A DNA stretch of 33,418 nucleotides from Spirochaetia bacterium. GTDB taxonomy: Bacteria > Spirochaetota > Spirochaetia > PWKH01. Numbering within the stretch: the stretch's first letter is position 1; every line of letters starts with the position of its first letter. The DNA is taken from the NCBI GenBank assembly GCA_007116075.1, contig SKJE01000111.1, forward strand, positions 1 through 33,418, given 5' to 3'. The position numbers and the translations under genes were made by a program. Of this stretch, positions 14,478 through 24,289 are shown one piece after another. A model generated the notes under the pieces. That model saw nothing but the letters and a program-made list of their open reading frames with translations. It searched no databases and was not told where the DNA came from.

Positions 14478-15375
14478 GGGAGAGCAGTTGGACTACTGAG
14501 GGAACGCAGGTCACTTCCAGCTCAGTCCCCGCCTCGCAGATGGTCTCCCCGTCGGCATGAACCGCCATGCCTCCGGTAAGTGCGGTGATTACAAAGCGGG
14601 ACCCCTGTCCGGTAAAGGTATCCTCCAGCAGATGCTGGTCCCCCTTAAGATAATGCATCATATCCCTCAGCAGCTTCCCCCGCTTCCCCTGACGGGTCAT
14701 GCAGTAGTTCAGCAATCCGTCATTGATTTCAGCAGTCGGAGCCATATGGAAGGCTCCCCCCATCCGTTTCCCGTTCATAAGTGATATAAGAATCGGGGCT
14801 CCCGTGATCTCCCTGGAATCTATGGTGATCTTCAGTTCCGGAAATCGGGGATACACCGCCAGCAGTTTAAGTGCTGCAAGCGCATAGGCTGAAGCACCCC
14901 GAATCCGCTTCATCTTTGCTGCTTCAAAACCTACAAGGGTATCAAATCCAATGCCGACGCCGTTGGCAAAATAGCGCCCATCAGGGAAAAATCCCCCCCG
15001 GACCAAACCCACATCGATCGACTGATACCAGGGATCCTTCAGCAGCTCAAGGCAGCCGGGAAGGGAGGTCTGGCCAATACTACCGTAGGAGAAGTCATTG
15101 CCGCTGCCCACCGGCAGTACGCCCATACGCCTGGTTCCGCTGTCCATCAGACCATTGAGCACTTCGTTGCTGGTGCCGTCTCCCCCGGCAGCAATGACGG
15201 TCACCTCCGGATCATCCACTTGTGACGCAATGAGGGCTGCATGGCCGGGAAACTGGGTAAGATGCAGGTCCAAGGGAATCCCATGGTCCTCCATAAACTG
15301 CTGAATTATCGGCTGCAGCTTAAGCGCAGACCCCTTACCGGCAACAGGGTTCATAATGATGCAGAATCTTTTCAC
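14467..15375 (-). CDS. Diacylglycerol kinase-family lipid kinase (YegS/BmrU type)
   Basis: 302 residues. N-terminal 'IIMNPVAGKG', the nucleotide-binding 'AAGGDGTSNEVLNGL' and 'LPVGSGNDF' define the DAGK catalytic domain. The C-terminal half ('GGAFHMAPTAEINDGLLNYC', 'VHADGETI') is the usual beta-sandwich. It phosphorylates diacylglycerol or a related lipid at the membrane. I start at the GTG of VKRFCIIMNP (15375) with GGAA about 9 bp upstream; the frame stays open to 15744, but that extension lies antisense to the universal stress protein gene and is not family-like. Confidence 0.88.
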   Translation of the reverse strand: MKRFCIIMNPVAGKGSALKLQPIIQQFMEDHGIPLDLHLTQFPGHAALIASQVDDPEVTVIAAGGDGTSNEVLNGLMDSGTRRMGVLPVGSGNDFSYGSIGQTSLPGCLELLKDPWYQSIDVGLVRGGFFPDGRYFANGVGIGFDTLVGFEAAKMKRIRGASAYALAALKLLAVYPRFPELKITIDSREITGAPILISLMNGKRMGGAFHMAPTAEINDGLLNYCMTRQGKRGKLLRDMMHYLKGDQHLLEDTFTGQGSRFVITALTGGMAVHADGETICEAGTELEVTCVPSVVQLLSPRK

Positions 15376-15504
15376 TACACATTGTTCCTTTTCATAAATA
15401 ATATATCCTATCACATGAAATTCAGGGAAAACAGAAAAAACAATCGCTTCGACTTTGATTTCATGCTCAGTGGTGTTATTATAGAGACACACAGGAGGTG
15501 TGGT

Positions 15505-15984
15505 ATGGCAGAACGAATACTTGTCCCCCTGGACGGCTCCACTTACAGCGAAGCTGCTGTGGAGTACGTAAACCGTTTTATGACCAAGCTGTGTCCCTCC
15601 GAAGAAGTGACGGTCATATTGCTTCACGTGGTCAGTATGGGAGCCCCGAGTATCGAAATGACCGGAATAACCGGCGGTATGGGAATTCCCGAAGGGCCCT
15701 ATGATCCCAGTTGGCTCGAGAATCTCAAGGAGGAATCGAAACACTATCTTGAGGGTGCAGCCAAAAAACTAAACAGTTCATCCCTTGCTATCAAGACAAA
15801 GATCGTCACCGGCACCAGCCCTGCCGAAGAGATTATCAAGGCAGAATATGAACTGGAATGCGATCTGGTGGTTATGGCCACCCATGGACGATCGGGTTTG
15901 AGTCGATGGGCCTTCGGCAGTGTCACAGAGAAGGTACTGCGGGGAGGAACAGTCCCGGTACTGCTGGTGCGCGCAAAGGAGTAG
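15505..15984 (+). CDS. Universal stress protein (UspA family, ATP-binding type)
   Basis: 159 residues beginning MAERILVPLDGSTYSEAAVE, with AGGAGG (15493-15498) 6 bp before the ATG. The ATP-binding signature G-2x-G-...-G-S is present in 'THGRSGLSRWAFGSVTEKVL', followed by 'PVLLVRAKE'. Usual length for a single-domain Usp. It acts in the cytoplasm in stress adaptation; the specific role is unknown. It is divergent from the lipid kinase (about 130 bp between starts) and followed by the tyrosine recombinase. Confidence 0.9.
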   Translation: MAERILVPLDGSTYSEAAVEYVNRFMTKLCPSEEVTVILLHVVSMGAPSIEMTGITGGMGIPEGPYDPSWLENLKEESKHYLEGAAKKLNSSSLAIKTKIVTGTSPAEEIIKAEYELECDLVVMATHGRSGLSRWAFGSVTEKVLRGGTVPVLLVRAKE

Positions 15985-16027
15985 TGCCCAAAGCACCATG
16001 CTTTGAATCATTGACACATTCAATCCG

Positions 16028-16061
16028 CTCTATCCTTGTATCACTTGGTACAAGGATAGAG
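16028..16061. repeat. Perfect 13-8-13 bp inverted repeat before the recombinase gene
   Basis: CTCTATCCTTGTA (16028-16040) and TACAAGGATAGAG (16049-16061) are exact reverse complements around an asymmetric 8-bp spacer TCACTTGG (16041-16048). It sits 43 bp after the stress protein stop and 6 bp before the recombinase ATG. Three readings are possible: a recombinase crossover site, a hairpin that hides the ribosome site (the right arm contains AAGGA), or a U-less terminator. The geometry is seen; the role is inferred. Confidence 0.85.
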
Positions 16062-16067
16062 TCTGTC

Positions 16068-17039
16068 ATGCAGGAGATACAAACAGTAGCGTCATATGCC
16101 CAGTCCTTCTTTATTTGGGATCACTGTCCCCATGTGCAGCGCCTATTAGATGAGGGAAAATCTATAACCCGGCGGTATGTGCGGGAACAGCGAATCAATC
16201 TGGAAGCCCATCTGTTCGGCTCAGCACTAAGCAGCATACCGATTCAGAACGTGAAGCGGGCCCACATCATTGATTTCCGCTCATCCTTGAGAAGAAAGCA
16301 CCTTGCCGCCGCTACGGTGAACAAGATTATGAGCGCGGTTAAGGTGATCTTCAATGAAGCAGCCTTTAGGGAAGATATCCCCCGGAATCCCGCCCGGGAA
16401 GTCGGGAGGGTGCAGGGAGAACGGCTGCAGATCGATATATTTACAACCGAGGAGCTTCGTCAGCTCTTTGATCCCAGTGTCAGCACTATCTGGGGCGACG
16501 AGCAGTGCTACACCTGTTTTTTTCTTGCCTGTTCAACCGGCATGCGCCAGGGAGAGGTGCTTGCGCTCCAGTGGAAGCACATCAAATGGGACCAGCACTG
16601 CATTCTGGTTCAGCAAGCATGGAAAGATGCCCATGAAATGGGTCCTCCCAAATGGAATAAACCCCGAAGCATCTACCTGGCAGACTCCCTGGCCCGACAG
16701 CTCGCGATCCACCACAGGACAACCCACTGCAAAGAAGAGCAGGATCTGGTATTCTGCTATCCCGACGGCAGCCGCCTCGGTCCCACCTGGTGGCGCAAGC
16801 GATTCCGCAGAGCCCTGGAACGCTCAGGCATTCCCCTTGCCGGCAGGGTCCTGCGGCCCCACAGCCTTCGACACACTCTGAATACGCTCATGCGGGATGC
16901 TGGCGAACATCCTGATAAAATCCGGGCATCCATGGGTTGGAGTGATGAGGAGATCCAGGACAACTACACCCACTGGAAAGTGGAGCACTTCACCAATCAG
17001 GGCAGAATCGTTGATACACTCTGGAGAAATCGGGACTAA
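16068..17039 (+). CDS. Tyrosine recombinase/integrase
   Basis: 323 residues with a SAM-like N-terminal core-binding domain (about 1-115) and a C-terminal catalytic domain. Expected residues: Arg160 (STGMRQGEVLALQW), Lys198 (KWNKPRSIYL), His265 and Arg268 (RPHSLRHT), Trp291 at the position usually held by the second His (SMGWSDEE), and Tyr300 nucleophile (DNYTHW). Trp at this position is also found in Cre and Flp. The frame is open back to 15858 across the stress protein gene, but ATG 16068 is the sensible start. No element or direct repeat bounded by this gene was seen. It is intact and may be a domesticated or solo recombinase. Confidence 0.85.
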   Translation: MQEIQTVASYAQSFFIWDHCPHVQRLLDEGKSITRRYVREQRINLEAHLFGSALSSIPIQNVKRAHIIDFRSSLRRKHLAAATVNKIMSAVKVIFNEAAFREDIPRNPAREVGRVQGERLQIDIFTTEELRQLFDPSVSTIWGDEQCYTCFFLACSTGMRQGEVLALQWKHIKWDQHCILVQQAWKDAHEMGPPKWNKPRSIYLADSLARQLAIHHRTTHCKEEQDLVFCYPDGSRLGPTWWRKRFRRALERSGIPLAGRVLRPHSLRHTLNTLMRDAGEHPDKIRASMGWSDEEIQDNYTHWKVEHFTNQGRIVDTLWRNRD

Positions 17040-17040
17040 C

Positions 17041-17069
17041 TTGTAAGAACTCTCTGAAACAGATAGGAT
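17041..17069 (+). promoter_or_regulatory. Candidate promoter for the EamA transporter
   Basis: TTGTAA (17041-17046), 17-bp spacer, TAGGAT (17064-17069). Plausible but weak -10. It directly follows the recombinase stop. Confidence 0.35.
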
Positions 17070-17111
17070 ACAGATGATAAACTATTCTCTTGTAATCAGG
17101 AAAAGATAATC

Positions 17112-18008
17112 ATGTTTAGACAAACCCATGTACTGGCTATATTCTCTGTGCTGCTCTGGTCTACCGCCTTTGCAGGTGTAAAAATCGGCCTTCAGTATGC
17201 CCAGCCCTTTTTCTTTGCCGGTGCCCGCTTTATGCTGGCAGGAATTCTTATTATCCCCTTTACCGGAAGGATACATGGCTATGCTTCCTTCTTCCGCACC
17301 AATTGGAGGATCGTCCTCCTGGTATCCCTCTACCAGACGGGTATCTTCTACGCCCTCTATTTTCACGGTATCGACCGGGTTCCCGCTGCCGTGGGGGCAG
17401 TGGTAATGGGATCAGAACCGCTCTTTGCAGCCATCACTGCCCACATATTCACCAAGGATGATAGATTTAACCTGCGGAAGATCATCAGCATCACCGCAGC
17501 CATAGCCGGCGTGGTGCTGCTCAGTGCCGACAGAGACTTCGGGGATGCCGCTGGATTAAGGGAATTTGCCGGTATCCTTATGCTTCTGGGAGCCTGCATA
17601 GTGGGGTCCCTGGGACAAATGCTTGTGAAGAAGCGGGGACTCAATCCCCTGTATCTCAACTCCCAGCAGATCTTTCTTGGGGGACTGATGCTCATGATCA
17701 TGTCACCCATAACCGGTGAGTCCCTCCCGACAGAAGTTCCCCTCTCATTCTTCGCGGCACTGCTCTGGCTCAGTTTTGTCTCAGCCTTCGCATTCTCCAT
17801 CTGGTACTCCCTGCTTAAGCGCCCGGAGGTGAAAGTTTCAGAGGTTAACCTCTATAAATTCATCGTTCCGGTGGCAGGAGCAATCATGAGCTGGTTGCTG
17901 ATCCCGTCGGACACGCCGGATTTGATTACAATACTCGGCATGGTGCTCATTTCTGGATCGATCATCATCTTCTATTCCCGGAAACCGAAGGTGATTGCGG
18001 GTCAATAG
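17112..18008 (+). CDS. EamA/DMT-family transporter
   Basis: 298 residues with about ten hydrophobic helices in two repeated halves, the layout of the drug/metabolite transporter superfamily. 'VLLWSTAFAGVKIGLQY' and 'GARFMLAGILI' in the first half, and 'PVAGAIMSWLLIP' with 'LGMVLISGSIIIFYSRK' at the end, match the EamA pattern. It is probably an inner-membrane exporter of a small metabolite or amino acid; substrate unknown. The stop overlaps the convergent hypothetical gene by 7 bp. Confidence 0.87.
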   Translation: MFRQTHVLAIFSVLLWSTAFAGVKIGLQYAQPFFFAGARFMLAGILIIPFTGRIHGYASFFRTNWRIVLLVSLYQTGIFYALYFHGIDRVPAAVGAVVMGSEPLFAAITAHIFTKDDRFNLRKIISITAAIAGVVLLSADRDFGDAAGLREFAGILMLLGACIVGSLGQMLVKKRGLNPLYLNSQQIFLGGLMLMIMSPITGESLPTEVPLSFFAALLWLSFVSAFAFSIWYSLLKRPEVKVSEVNLYKFIVPVAGAIMSWLLIPSDTPDLITILGMVLISGSIIIFYSRKPKVIAGQ

Positions 18009-18679
18009 CCGTTCTTTACGTCTTCCCAGCGCTTGTGTTTGTTTATGTCATCTATGAGAAAACGCCCCCCCAGGTTGTCCGTGGGACAGAGACGGAGCAT
18101 CTGCTCTGCAATTCGCCCGGCATCCTCAAAGGCTTCTGTTTTCCAGAGGGCTAAACAGAGCCCGTGCAGTGCCCTCAAGTAAGGCCTGTTGTTTATCCAT
18201 GACCACATAAGTATGCCGTCAAAATGCTCAGGAAATCCCTGCTCTGCAATATGAACCGCAGCAGAGTAACAGTTAATAGCATGCCTCACCCTGTTTGATG
18301 TATTTATGTACATATGCCCGATATGCACCAGTGCATCGATGCACTGAGGATAATCCTCCCAGAGCTTGGTGAGGATATCATAATGCAGATCATAGGAGGG
18401 CGCTTCTACAGCATCAGATACCGGATCCTCATGCGGTCTGTAGAATCCGTATCCGCTGTAGTCCTCAAAGGCATACACCCTGGGATGCCCCTCCTCCGAT
18501 GGATTCTGAGAGTCCTCTTCATGAACTACAAGTGGATCCACTGATATGTTCTCCAGAATGAACTTATGCTCAATCAGATTGCCCGAGGCATGGACAGCCT
18601 TGCCCAGGGACCACTCTTTTTGTATGTCAAAGGTCACCGTATCAAGTTCAGCACAGTACCAGGTCTTTCCAGTCTTCAC
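18002..18679 (-). CDS. Hypothetical protein with TPR-like helices
   Basis: 225 residues, GTG start. The N-terminal half is acidic and aromatic ('FEDYSGYGFYRPHEDP'). The C-terminal half is helical and TPR-like ('PQCIDALVHIGHMYINTSNR', 'AINCYSAAVHIAEQGFP', 'LCLALWKTEAFEDAGRIAEQ'). No catalytic motif or signal peptide is seen. I do not recognise the family. It may serve in protein interaction. Confidence 0.6.
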   Translation of the reverse strand: MKTGKTWYCAELDTVTFDIQKEWSLGKAVHASGNLIEHKFILENISVDPLVVHEEDSQNPSEEGHPRVYAFEDYSGYGFYRPHEDPVSDAVEAPSYDLHYDILTKLWEDYPQCIDALVHIGHMYINTSNRVRHAINCYSAAVHIAEQGFPEHFDGILMWSWINNRPYLRALHGLCLALWKTEAFEDAGRIAEQMLRLCPTDNLGGRFLIDDINKHKRWEDVKNGY

Positions 18680-18924
18680 TGACAGCGTACGCCCGTTTAG
18701 CGATCATCGTCACGCAATCGCTGTTATAAGCAGATATACTGAAATCAGTGAGTCCTGCGCCGCCGCATTGCTTTTGGCCGGGATCAGCTGAGAAGCAGCA
18801 GCTCTGCCTTGAAGATCGATCTAAAAAACGATATCATGACGGTAATCTCCTGCTGCAGTGCACAGCTGATCTGCATGGTGTAATGCGGGCGCTGAAGGAG
18901 TCTGGAGCAGAATCAGGAGCAGTT

Positions 18925-19887
18925 GTGAAAAAAAACGTGGTAAAATGGATCCTGATCGGCATACCGATAGTCGCAGTGCTGGGTATATCCGGTATTGTTT
19001 TAAGCAGCTGGGTTGAGCATAGAACACGCTCCGCTCAGGAACTGGAGGCATATCCGGCTCCGGGGGCCCTTGTCGAACTTGAGGAAAGCGGAAGCACTCT
19101 GCATGTATACTCGGAGGGAGCCGGGGATGTGACCCTTGTTTTTCTATCCGGCTTCGGAACCAGCTCACCGGTATATGATTTTCAGCCTCTCTACAGCCGA
19201 TTATCCGATGATTACCGTATCGCGGTGGTAGAGAGGGCCGGATACGGGTGGAGCAGTGAAACGGAGAGTCCTCGTGATCTCGATACTGTCCTGGCAGAAA
19301 CTCGTGAGGCATTAGCCCGGGCAGGAGAAACTCCGCCCTATGTACTGTTCCCCCATTCCATAGCCGGGCTGGAAGCCATCTATTGGGCTTCCAGCTATCC
19401 GGATGAACTTCTGGCTGTTATCGGGCTGGATGTCCTGATTCCCACATACTATGAACAAACCGGGGAAGATCCGTCTCTTTCGCCGGTGATTACCTTCCTC
19501 GCCCGCTCCGGTCTTATGCGGAATCAGCCCGGGGTGTGTGAACATAATATGCCGGTAATCATCCACGGACATTTGAATGAAAAGGAAACCGAAATTGCCT
19601 GCACCATATTCTTCCGGCGCACCCATACCCGGAATATGCAGGAAGAAGCTGATATGCTTTCGGAAAACGCCGCACTGGCCTCGCAGCAGGGACCGATTGA
19701 TGTTCCCTTTCATACCTTTATAGCAAAAGAGGGAGAAGAGCTCTGGAAACAGAAACTGTCGGCCTTTTCGGAGGAGACCGGAGGGGATTCAGTAATCATA
19801 GACGGTGGACATTACATCCACCTGTACGATCCAGACGGAATTTCTGAGAAAAGCAGAGCCCTGATCAGCCGGCTGGAACGTCAGTAA
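18925..19887 (+). CDS. Membrane-anchored alpha/beta hydrolase
   Basis: 320 residues. I start at GTG 18925 because AGGAGC lies 4 bp upstream and the first residues then form an anchor or signal (KKNVVKWILIGIPIVAVLGI). The frame is open to 18748 without a ribosome site. Fold markers: 'VFLSGFGTSSPVYDF', an early 'VVERAGYGWS', nucleophile Ser in 'VLFPHSIAGLEAIYW' (Pro in place of the usual first Gly of the nucleophile elbow), a candidate acid Asp in 'IGLDVLIP' and His in 'DGGHYIHLYDP'. It probably acts outside the cytoplasm; substrate unknown. Confidence 0.8.
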   Translation: MKKNVVKWILIGIPIVAVLGISGIVLSSWVEHRTRSAQELEAYPAPGALVELEESGSTLHVYSEGAGDVTLVFLSGFGTSSPVYDFQPLYSRLSDDYRIAVVERAGYGWSSETESPRDLDTVLAETREALARAGETPPYVLFPHSIAGLEAIYWASSYPDELLAVIGLDVLIPTYYEQTGEDPSLSPVITFLARSGLMRNQPGVCEHNMPVIIHGHLNEKETEIACTIFFRRTHTRNMQEEADMLSENAALASQQGPIDVPFHTFIAKEGEELWKQKLSAFSEETGGDSVIIDGGHYIHLYDPDGISEKSRALISRLERQ

Positions 19888-20011
19888 CTTGCTGTCCCCG
19901 GCGGCATGCCCTGCTTCAGCAAGAACACGCAGCTGAGATCTTGACATCCTGGTTGAGTTGATGGAACGTAAATGAGTCAGCTGGTGCGGCTGAAAACAGG
20001 GAGGATGCAGG

Positions 20012-20803
20012 ATGAATGAAGAAAGCTCTCTGCGGAAACGCCACCCGATCGGAGCTCCTCCGGGCACCTTGATGCATCTGGGAGAGCAGAGAAGTGATCC
20101 CGTGAGTATGCAGGTGGTGACCTATGACCGGGATGAGGTGCTGATTAACCCTGAGGCGACTGTGGACAACCTGGTCAGCCATCTTGAGGACCCGAGGCTT
20201 ACCTGGATTATGATCAGCGGTGTCCATGATCCGGTGGTCACCAGAACGGTAGGGGAGTGCTGTTCGATTCACCCCCTTTTTCTGGAGGACATCATGAATA
20301 CCATGATCCGGCCGAAGATCGAAATACTGGACGGACAGATCCTGGTTATCATGAAGACTGCGGATTATCATCCTCAGACCCGGGAGATCATCCAGCGGCA
20401 GGTTAGCCTGATCATCGGTCCGGGCTATGTCATCACCTTCAGCGAAGAGCCGTCGGATATCTTCGATCCCCTGCTGAAACGGATCCGAACCAAGGGCAGT
20501 CTCATCAGAAGCAAGGCTGCTGATTTTCTCGGGTACGCCGTCATGGACATACTGATTGACCGTTACTACCATATGCTTGACAGCCTTGAGGAGGAGATTG
20601 AACTGCTGGAAAACGCCATCCTTGATGAGCCGAGGCAGGAGCACTCCATGCGCATCCACCGATTCAGGACCCAACTGATCACGTTCTCCAGATCCCGGGC
20701 ACGGAATCCCGTCTGGGTTAACTTCACAATAAGTAGATTTGCAACCATGTTCTTACTTCCTCACTTTCCCGGTTTTTTTCAGGAACTTTTCATCATATGC
20801 TGA
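20012..20803 (+). pseudogene. CorA-type Mg2+/Co2+ channel lacking its membrane domain
   Basis: GGAGG about 7 bp before the ATG. Residues 20-245 follow the cytoplasmic funnel domain of CorA: 'PVSMQVVTYDRDEV', 'WIMISGVHDP', 'HPLFLEDIMNTMIRPKIEIL' and a long helix 'DILIDRYYHMLDSLEEEIELLE'. After 'RIHRFRTQLITF' the sequence departs from the family and ends within 30 residues. The two C-terminal transmembrane helices and the GMN selectivity motif are absent, and I could not find them in other frames before the next gene. It is unlikely to transport ions. Confidence 0.75.
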
Positions 20804-20855
20804 TTTTTGCAGACTGAACAGAGTAAGGGAAAATAGTATCCCCTTCCTACTGCAG

Positions 20856-20873
20856 TCACAGCTTTTTCTGTGA
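20856..20873. promoter_or_regulatory. Palindrome overlapping a -10-like box upstream of the symporter
   Basis: TCACAG (20856-20861) and CTGTGA (20868-20873) are perfect arms around a 6-bp centre and abut TACAAT (20874-20879), a good -10 hexamer; the -35 is poor. This may be an operator for the symporter gene. The arms face opposite to the CRP consensus, so I do not call it a CRP site. Confidence 0.4.
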
Positions 20874-20911
20874 TACAATGCTCAACAGATTTTCCATACA
20901 TCGAGGTACAC

Positions 20912-22321
20912 ATGAGTCAGGAACACATTTCGACAGCAGCGCCGGAGAATACCCTTGGGACTATGAGTTCCTACGGGGTGGGCCGGTTTCTTGCAGAGTT
21001 TCTCACCGGAGCCTTTGCTGCGGTAGTCTTCAAGTTCTATGAAACAGAAGTCGGTCTTCCCTCAATATATGCTGCAGCGGCAATAGTCATCTATGCAGCC
21101 TGGAATGCGGTGAACGATCCGCTTCTCGGCTATCTGACGGCAAAGCCTACCTTCCTGGCAAAGAAGCTTGGCAGACGGTTTCCCTGGATTCTCTTCGGGA
21201 CCATCACCTGTGCCTTCAGCTTTATCCTGATCTTTGCGGTTCCCCGATCCCTGGATGCATCAATAAATCCCTTTCCGGTATTTCTCTGGATGGTATTCAG
21301 CACCTGTCTCTATGACCTGCTCTATTCGGTATGGGAGCTCAACTACCAGTCGGTTTTTCCGGACAAGTTCAGGTCCACCCGGGAGCGGCTGAGGACCGCA
21401 GAACTGGGGACGGTCATCGGAGTGCTCGGCATCGCCGGCGGGTTCGTCATTCCTCCCCTTTTCTTTGATTACGGTATTCAGGAAAGCTTTCTCACCAGTG
21501 CATGGGTAACCGCCGGAATAGCCATCTTTGCAGCCATGCTGCTGCTCCCCGGTGTGAAGGAGAACCGCAGTATGATCAAGCGATATCTGAAGAAGGTGGA
21601 GCATGAAAAAGATGAGGGAACCGCCCTCTCATTCTTCCACCAGATGCGGCATGCCTTCTCCCACCGCAATTTCCTCGCCTTTATCCTGCTGTATTTTTTC
21701 TACCAGTCCGCTGCCATGAGCATGACAGGATCCATACACTATGTAGGTGACTACATCCTCCCGGGAGGAAGCAGTGACACCACCATTATCTTCGCAGGCA
21801 TGCTGCTGGGCGCCATAGCATCGGTTCCCCTCTGGGGCATGGTTGCAAAACGTCTGAAGAGCAACCAGAAGATGCTCATTATCTCTGCGCTGCTCATGGC
21901 GCTGTTCTCCTTCCCCATGACTTTTCTCAAGAGCTATACCGGGTTTACTATTGCCATTTTCTTCTGGGGACTCTCCTTCGGCGGGTTCTGGCTGTTCATG
22001 CCTCCGGCTATGGCAGACGTCATTGATGAAATTGTCGTGAAGGACAAACGCCGGGATGACGGCATCTACATGGGCTTCCGGGCATTCTTTGGGCGGCTCT
22101 CCTATGCAAGCCAGGCGATCACCTTCTGGCTAGTCCATGAACTGACCAACTTTTCTGCAGACCCCCGGTCAGCCGAGGCAATCTTCGGTATTCATATCCA
22201 TATGGCCCTGGTACCCATGGCATTCCTGCTCATCGGGGTGATCATCTTTGCCAGGATGAATACCCTGAAGCATGAACAGGTGGAGCAATATCGAAAGGTC
22301 CTCAAGCAGATGAATCTCTAG
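20912..22321 (+). CDS. MFS-type sugar:cation symporter (GPH family-like)
   Basis: 469 residues with about twelve membrane helices. 'YGVGRFLAEFLTGAFAAVVFKFYETEVGL' and 'NAVNDPLLGYLTAK' with 'GRRFPWILFG' match the glycoside-pentoside-hexuronide:cation symporter (MelB-like) pattern, including the charged loop after helix 2. The middle segment 'MADVIDEIVVKDKRRDDGIYMGF' is also typical. Start at 20912 is supported by GAGG 5 bp upstream. The substrate is unknown. Confidence 0.82.
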   Translation: MSQEHISTAAPENTLGTMSSYGVGRFLAEFLTGAFAAVVFKFYETEVGLPSIYAAAAIVIYAAWNAVNDPLLGYLTAKPTFLAKKLGRRFPWILFGTITCAFSFILIFAVPRSLDASINPFPVFLWMVFSTCLYDLLYSVWELNYQSVFPDKFRSTRERLRTAELGTVIGVLGIAGGFVIPPLFFDYGIQESFLTSAWVTAGIAIFAAMLLLPGVKENRSMIKRYLKKVEHEKDEGTALSFFHQMRHAFSHRNFLAFILLYFFYQSAAMSMTGSIHYVGDYILPGGSSDTTIIFAGMLLGAIASVPLWGMVAKRLKSNQKMLIISALLMALFSFPMTFLKSYTGFTIAIFFWGLSFGGFWLFMPPAMADVIDEIVVKDKRRDDGIYMGFRAFFGRLSYASQAITFWLVHELTNFSADPRSAEAIFGIHIHMALVPMAFLLIGVIIFARMNTLKHEQVEQYRKVLKQMNL

Positions 22322-22328
22322 GGGGGGA

Positions 22329-22358
22329 TTGCCCCTGAACTCCAAGATGTTCTATTAT
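22329..22358 (+). promoter_or_regulatory. Candidate promoter of the prfA-prmC-rsh operon
   Basis: TTGCCC (22329-22334), 18-bp spacer, TATTAT (22353-22358). It overlaps an inverted repeat CCCCTGA (22332-22338) / TCAGGGG (22358-22364), which could instead be the terminator of the symporter gene. A short leader ending in GAGGAA precedes the ATG at 22378. Confidence 0.45.
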
Positions 22359-22377
22359 CAGGGGAGAAGAGGAACCT

Positions 22378-23445
<1,068 letters not shown>

Positions 23446-24273
23446 ATGGCAACACTGCGGCAGCTGCTTACTGAAGCAGTACCAGATTTGAAACCCCACA
23501 GTACTACACCCTTCCTCGACGCACTCCTGCTGGCCTCCCTTGCCATGGGGGTGCCCAAGGAGCGGGCCCTTGCCGACCTTCCCGTTGAACTGCCGGGGGA
23601 TATAGAGCATGAGTTCCGCCGGCTGCTTGTACAGAGAGCTTCCGGTACACCGGCGGCGTATATCAGGGGTGTACAGGAGTTCTACGGATATGAGTTTACC
23701 GTCACCCCTGCGGTGCTTATTCCCAGGCCTGAGACGGAACTGCTCGTTGAACGAACCCTCCAGCTGCCGGGCAAGCGGGTGCTCGACCTGTGCTGCGGAA
23801 GCGGCTGTGTCGGCATCTCGGTAAAGCTCCAGCAGCCCTGGAGGGAGGTCACCTGCAGTGATATTTCGCCTGAGGCCCTTGCGGTTGCCCGGGATAATGC
23901 CTGCAGGCTCAAGGCCGTGGTCACTGTTCTTGAAAGTGATCTTTTCAACTCAATACCCGGTACCTTCGACATCATCCTTACCAATCCCCCCTACCTCACC
24001 GCTGAAGAAATGCAGTGCAGCCGCTTGATCTCCCGGGGAGAGCCGGCTCTTGCCCTCTCTGCAGGAGAAGATGGACTGGAATATATTAAAAGACTTATTC
24101 CAAAGGGCTTTTCACAACTGGCTCCTGATGGGTATCTTATGATAGAGAACAGCGACGGCCAATGTGAAGCCGTCGCCGAGCTCATGGCGGCAGCGGGTTT
24201 TTCAGAAATTGAAATAATTCCCGATCTTGCCGGCCTGAGGAGGGTTGTCACAGGCAGGCGGTTGGAGATATAA
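23446..24273 (+). CDS. prmC: Release factor glutamine methyltransferase
   Basis: 275 residues. The AdoMet motif I is 'LDLCCGSGCVGIS' (113-125) and the catalytic NPPY is at 180-183 (ILTNPPYLTAEE). The N-terminal helical substrate domain is present. It methylates the GGQ glutamine of RF1 and RF2, which matches its place immediately after prfA. Usual length; intact. Confidence 0.96.
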   Translation: MATLRQLLTEAVPDLKPHSTTPFLDALLLASLAMGVPKERALADLPVELPGDIEHEFRRLLVQRASGTPAAYIRGVQEFYGYEFTVTPAVLIPRPETELLVERTLQLPGKRVLDLCCGSGCVGISVKLQQPWREVTCSDISPEALAVARDNACRLKAVVTVLESDLFNSIPGTFDIILTNPPYLTAEEMQCSRLISRGEPALALSAGEDGLEYIKRLIPKGFSQLAPDGYLMIENSDGQCEAVAELMAAAGFSEIEIIPDLAGLRRVVTGRRLEI

Positions 24274-24289
24274 CGGTGTTGAGAGGGGT

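Noticed and set aside
14467-15744. Long version of the lipid kinase frame
   Set aside because: The first 123 codons lie antisense to the universal stress protein and its promoter and do not resemble the family. The GTG at 15375 has a ribosome site and begins the conserved motif.
15858-16067. N-terminal extension of the tyrosine recombinase
   Set aside because: It overlaps the universal stress protein in another frame and crosses the inverted repeat. The family core starts after ATG 16068.
20856-20873. CRP site upstream of the symporter
   Set aside because: The arms are TCACAG...CTGTGA, the reverse of the CRP order TGTGA...TCACA, so I only record a palindrome.
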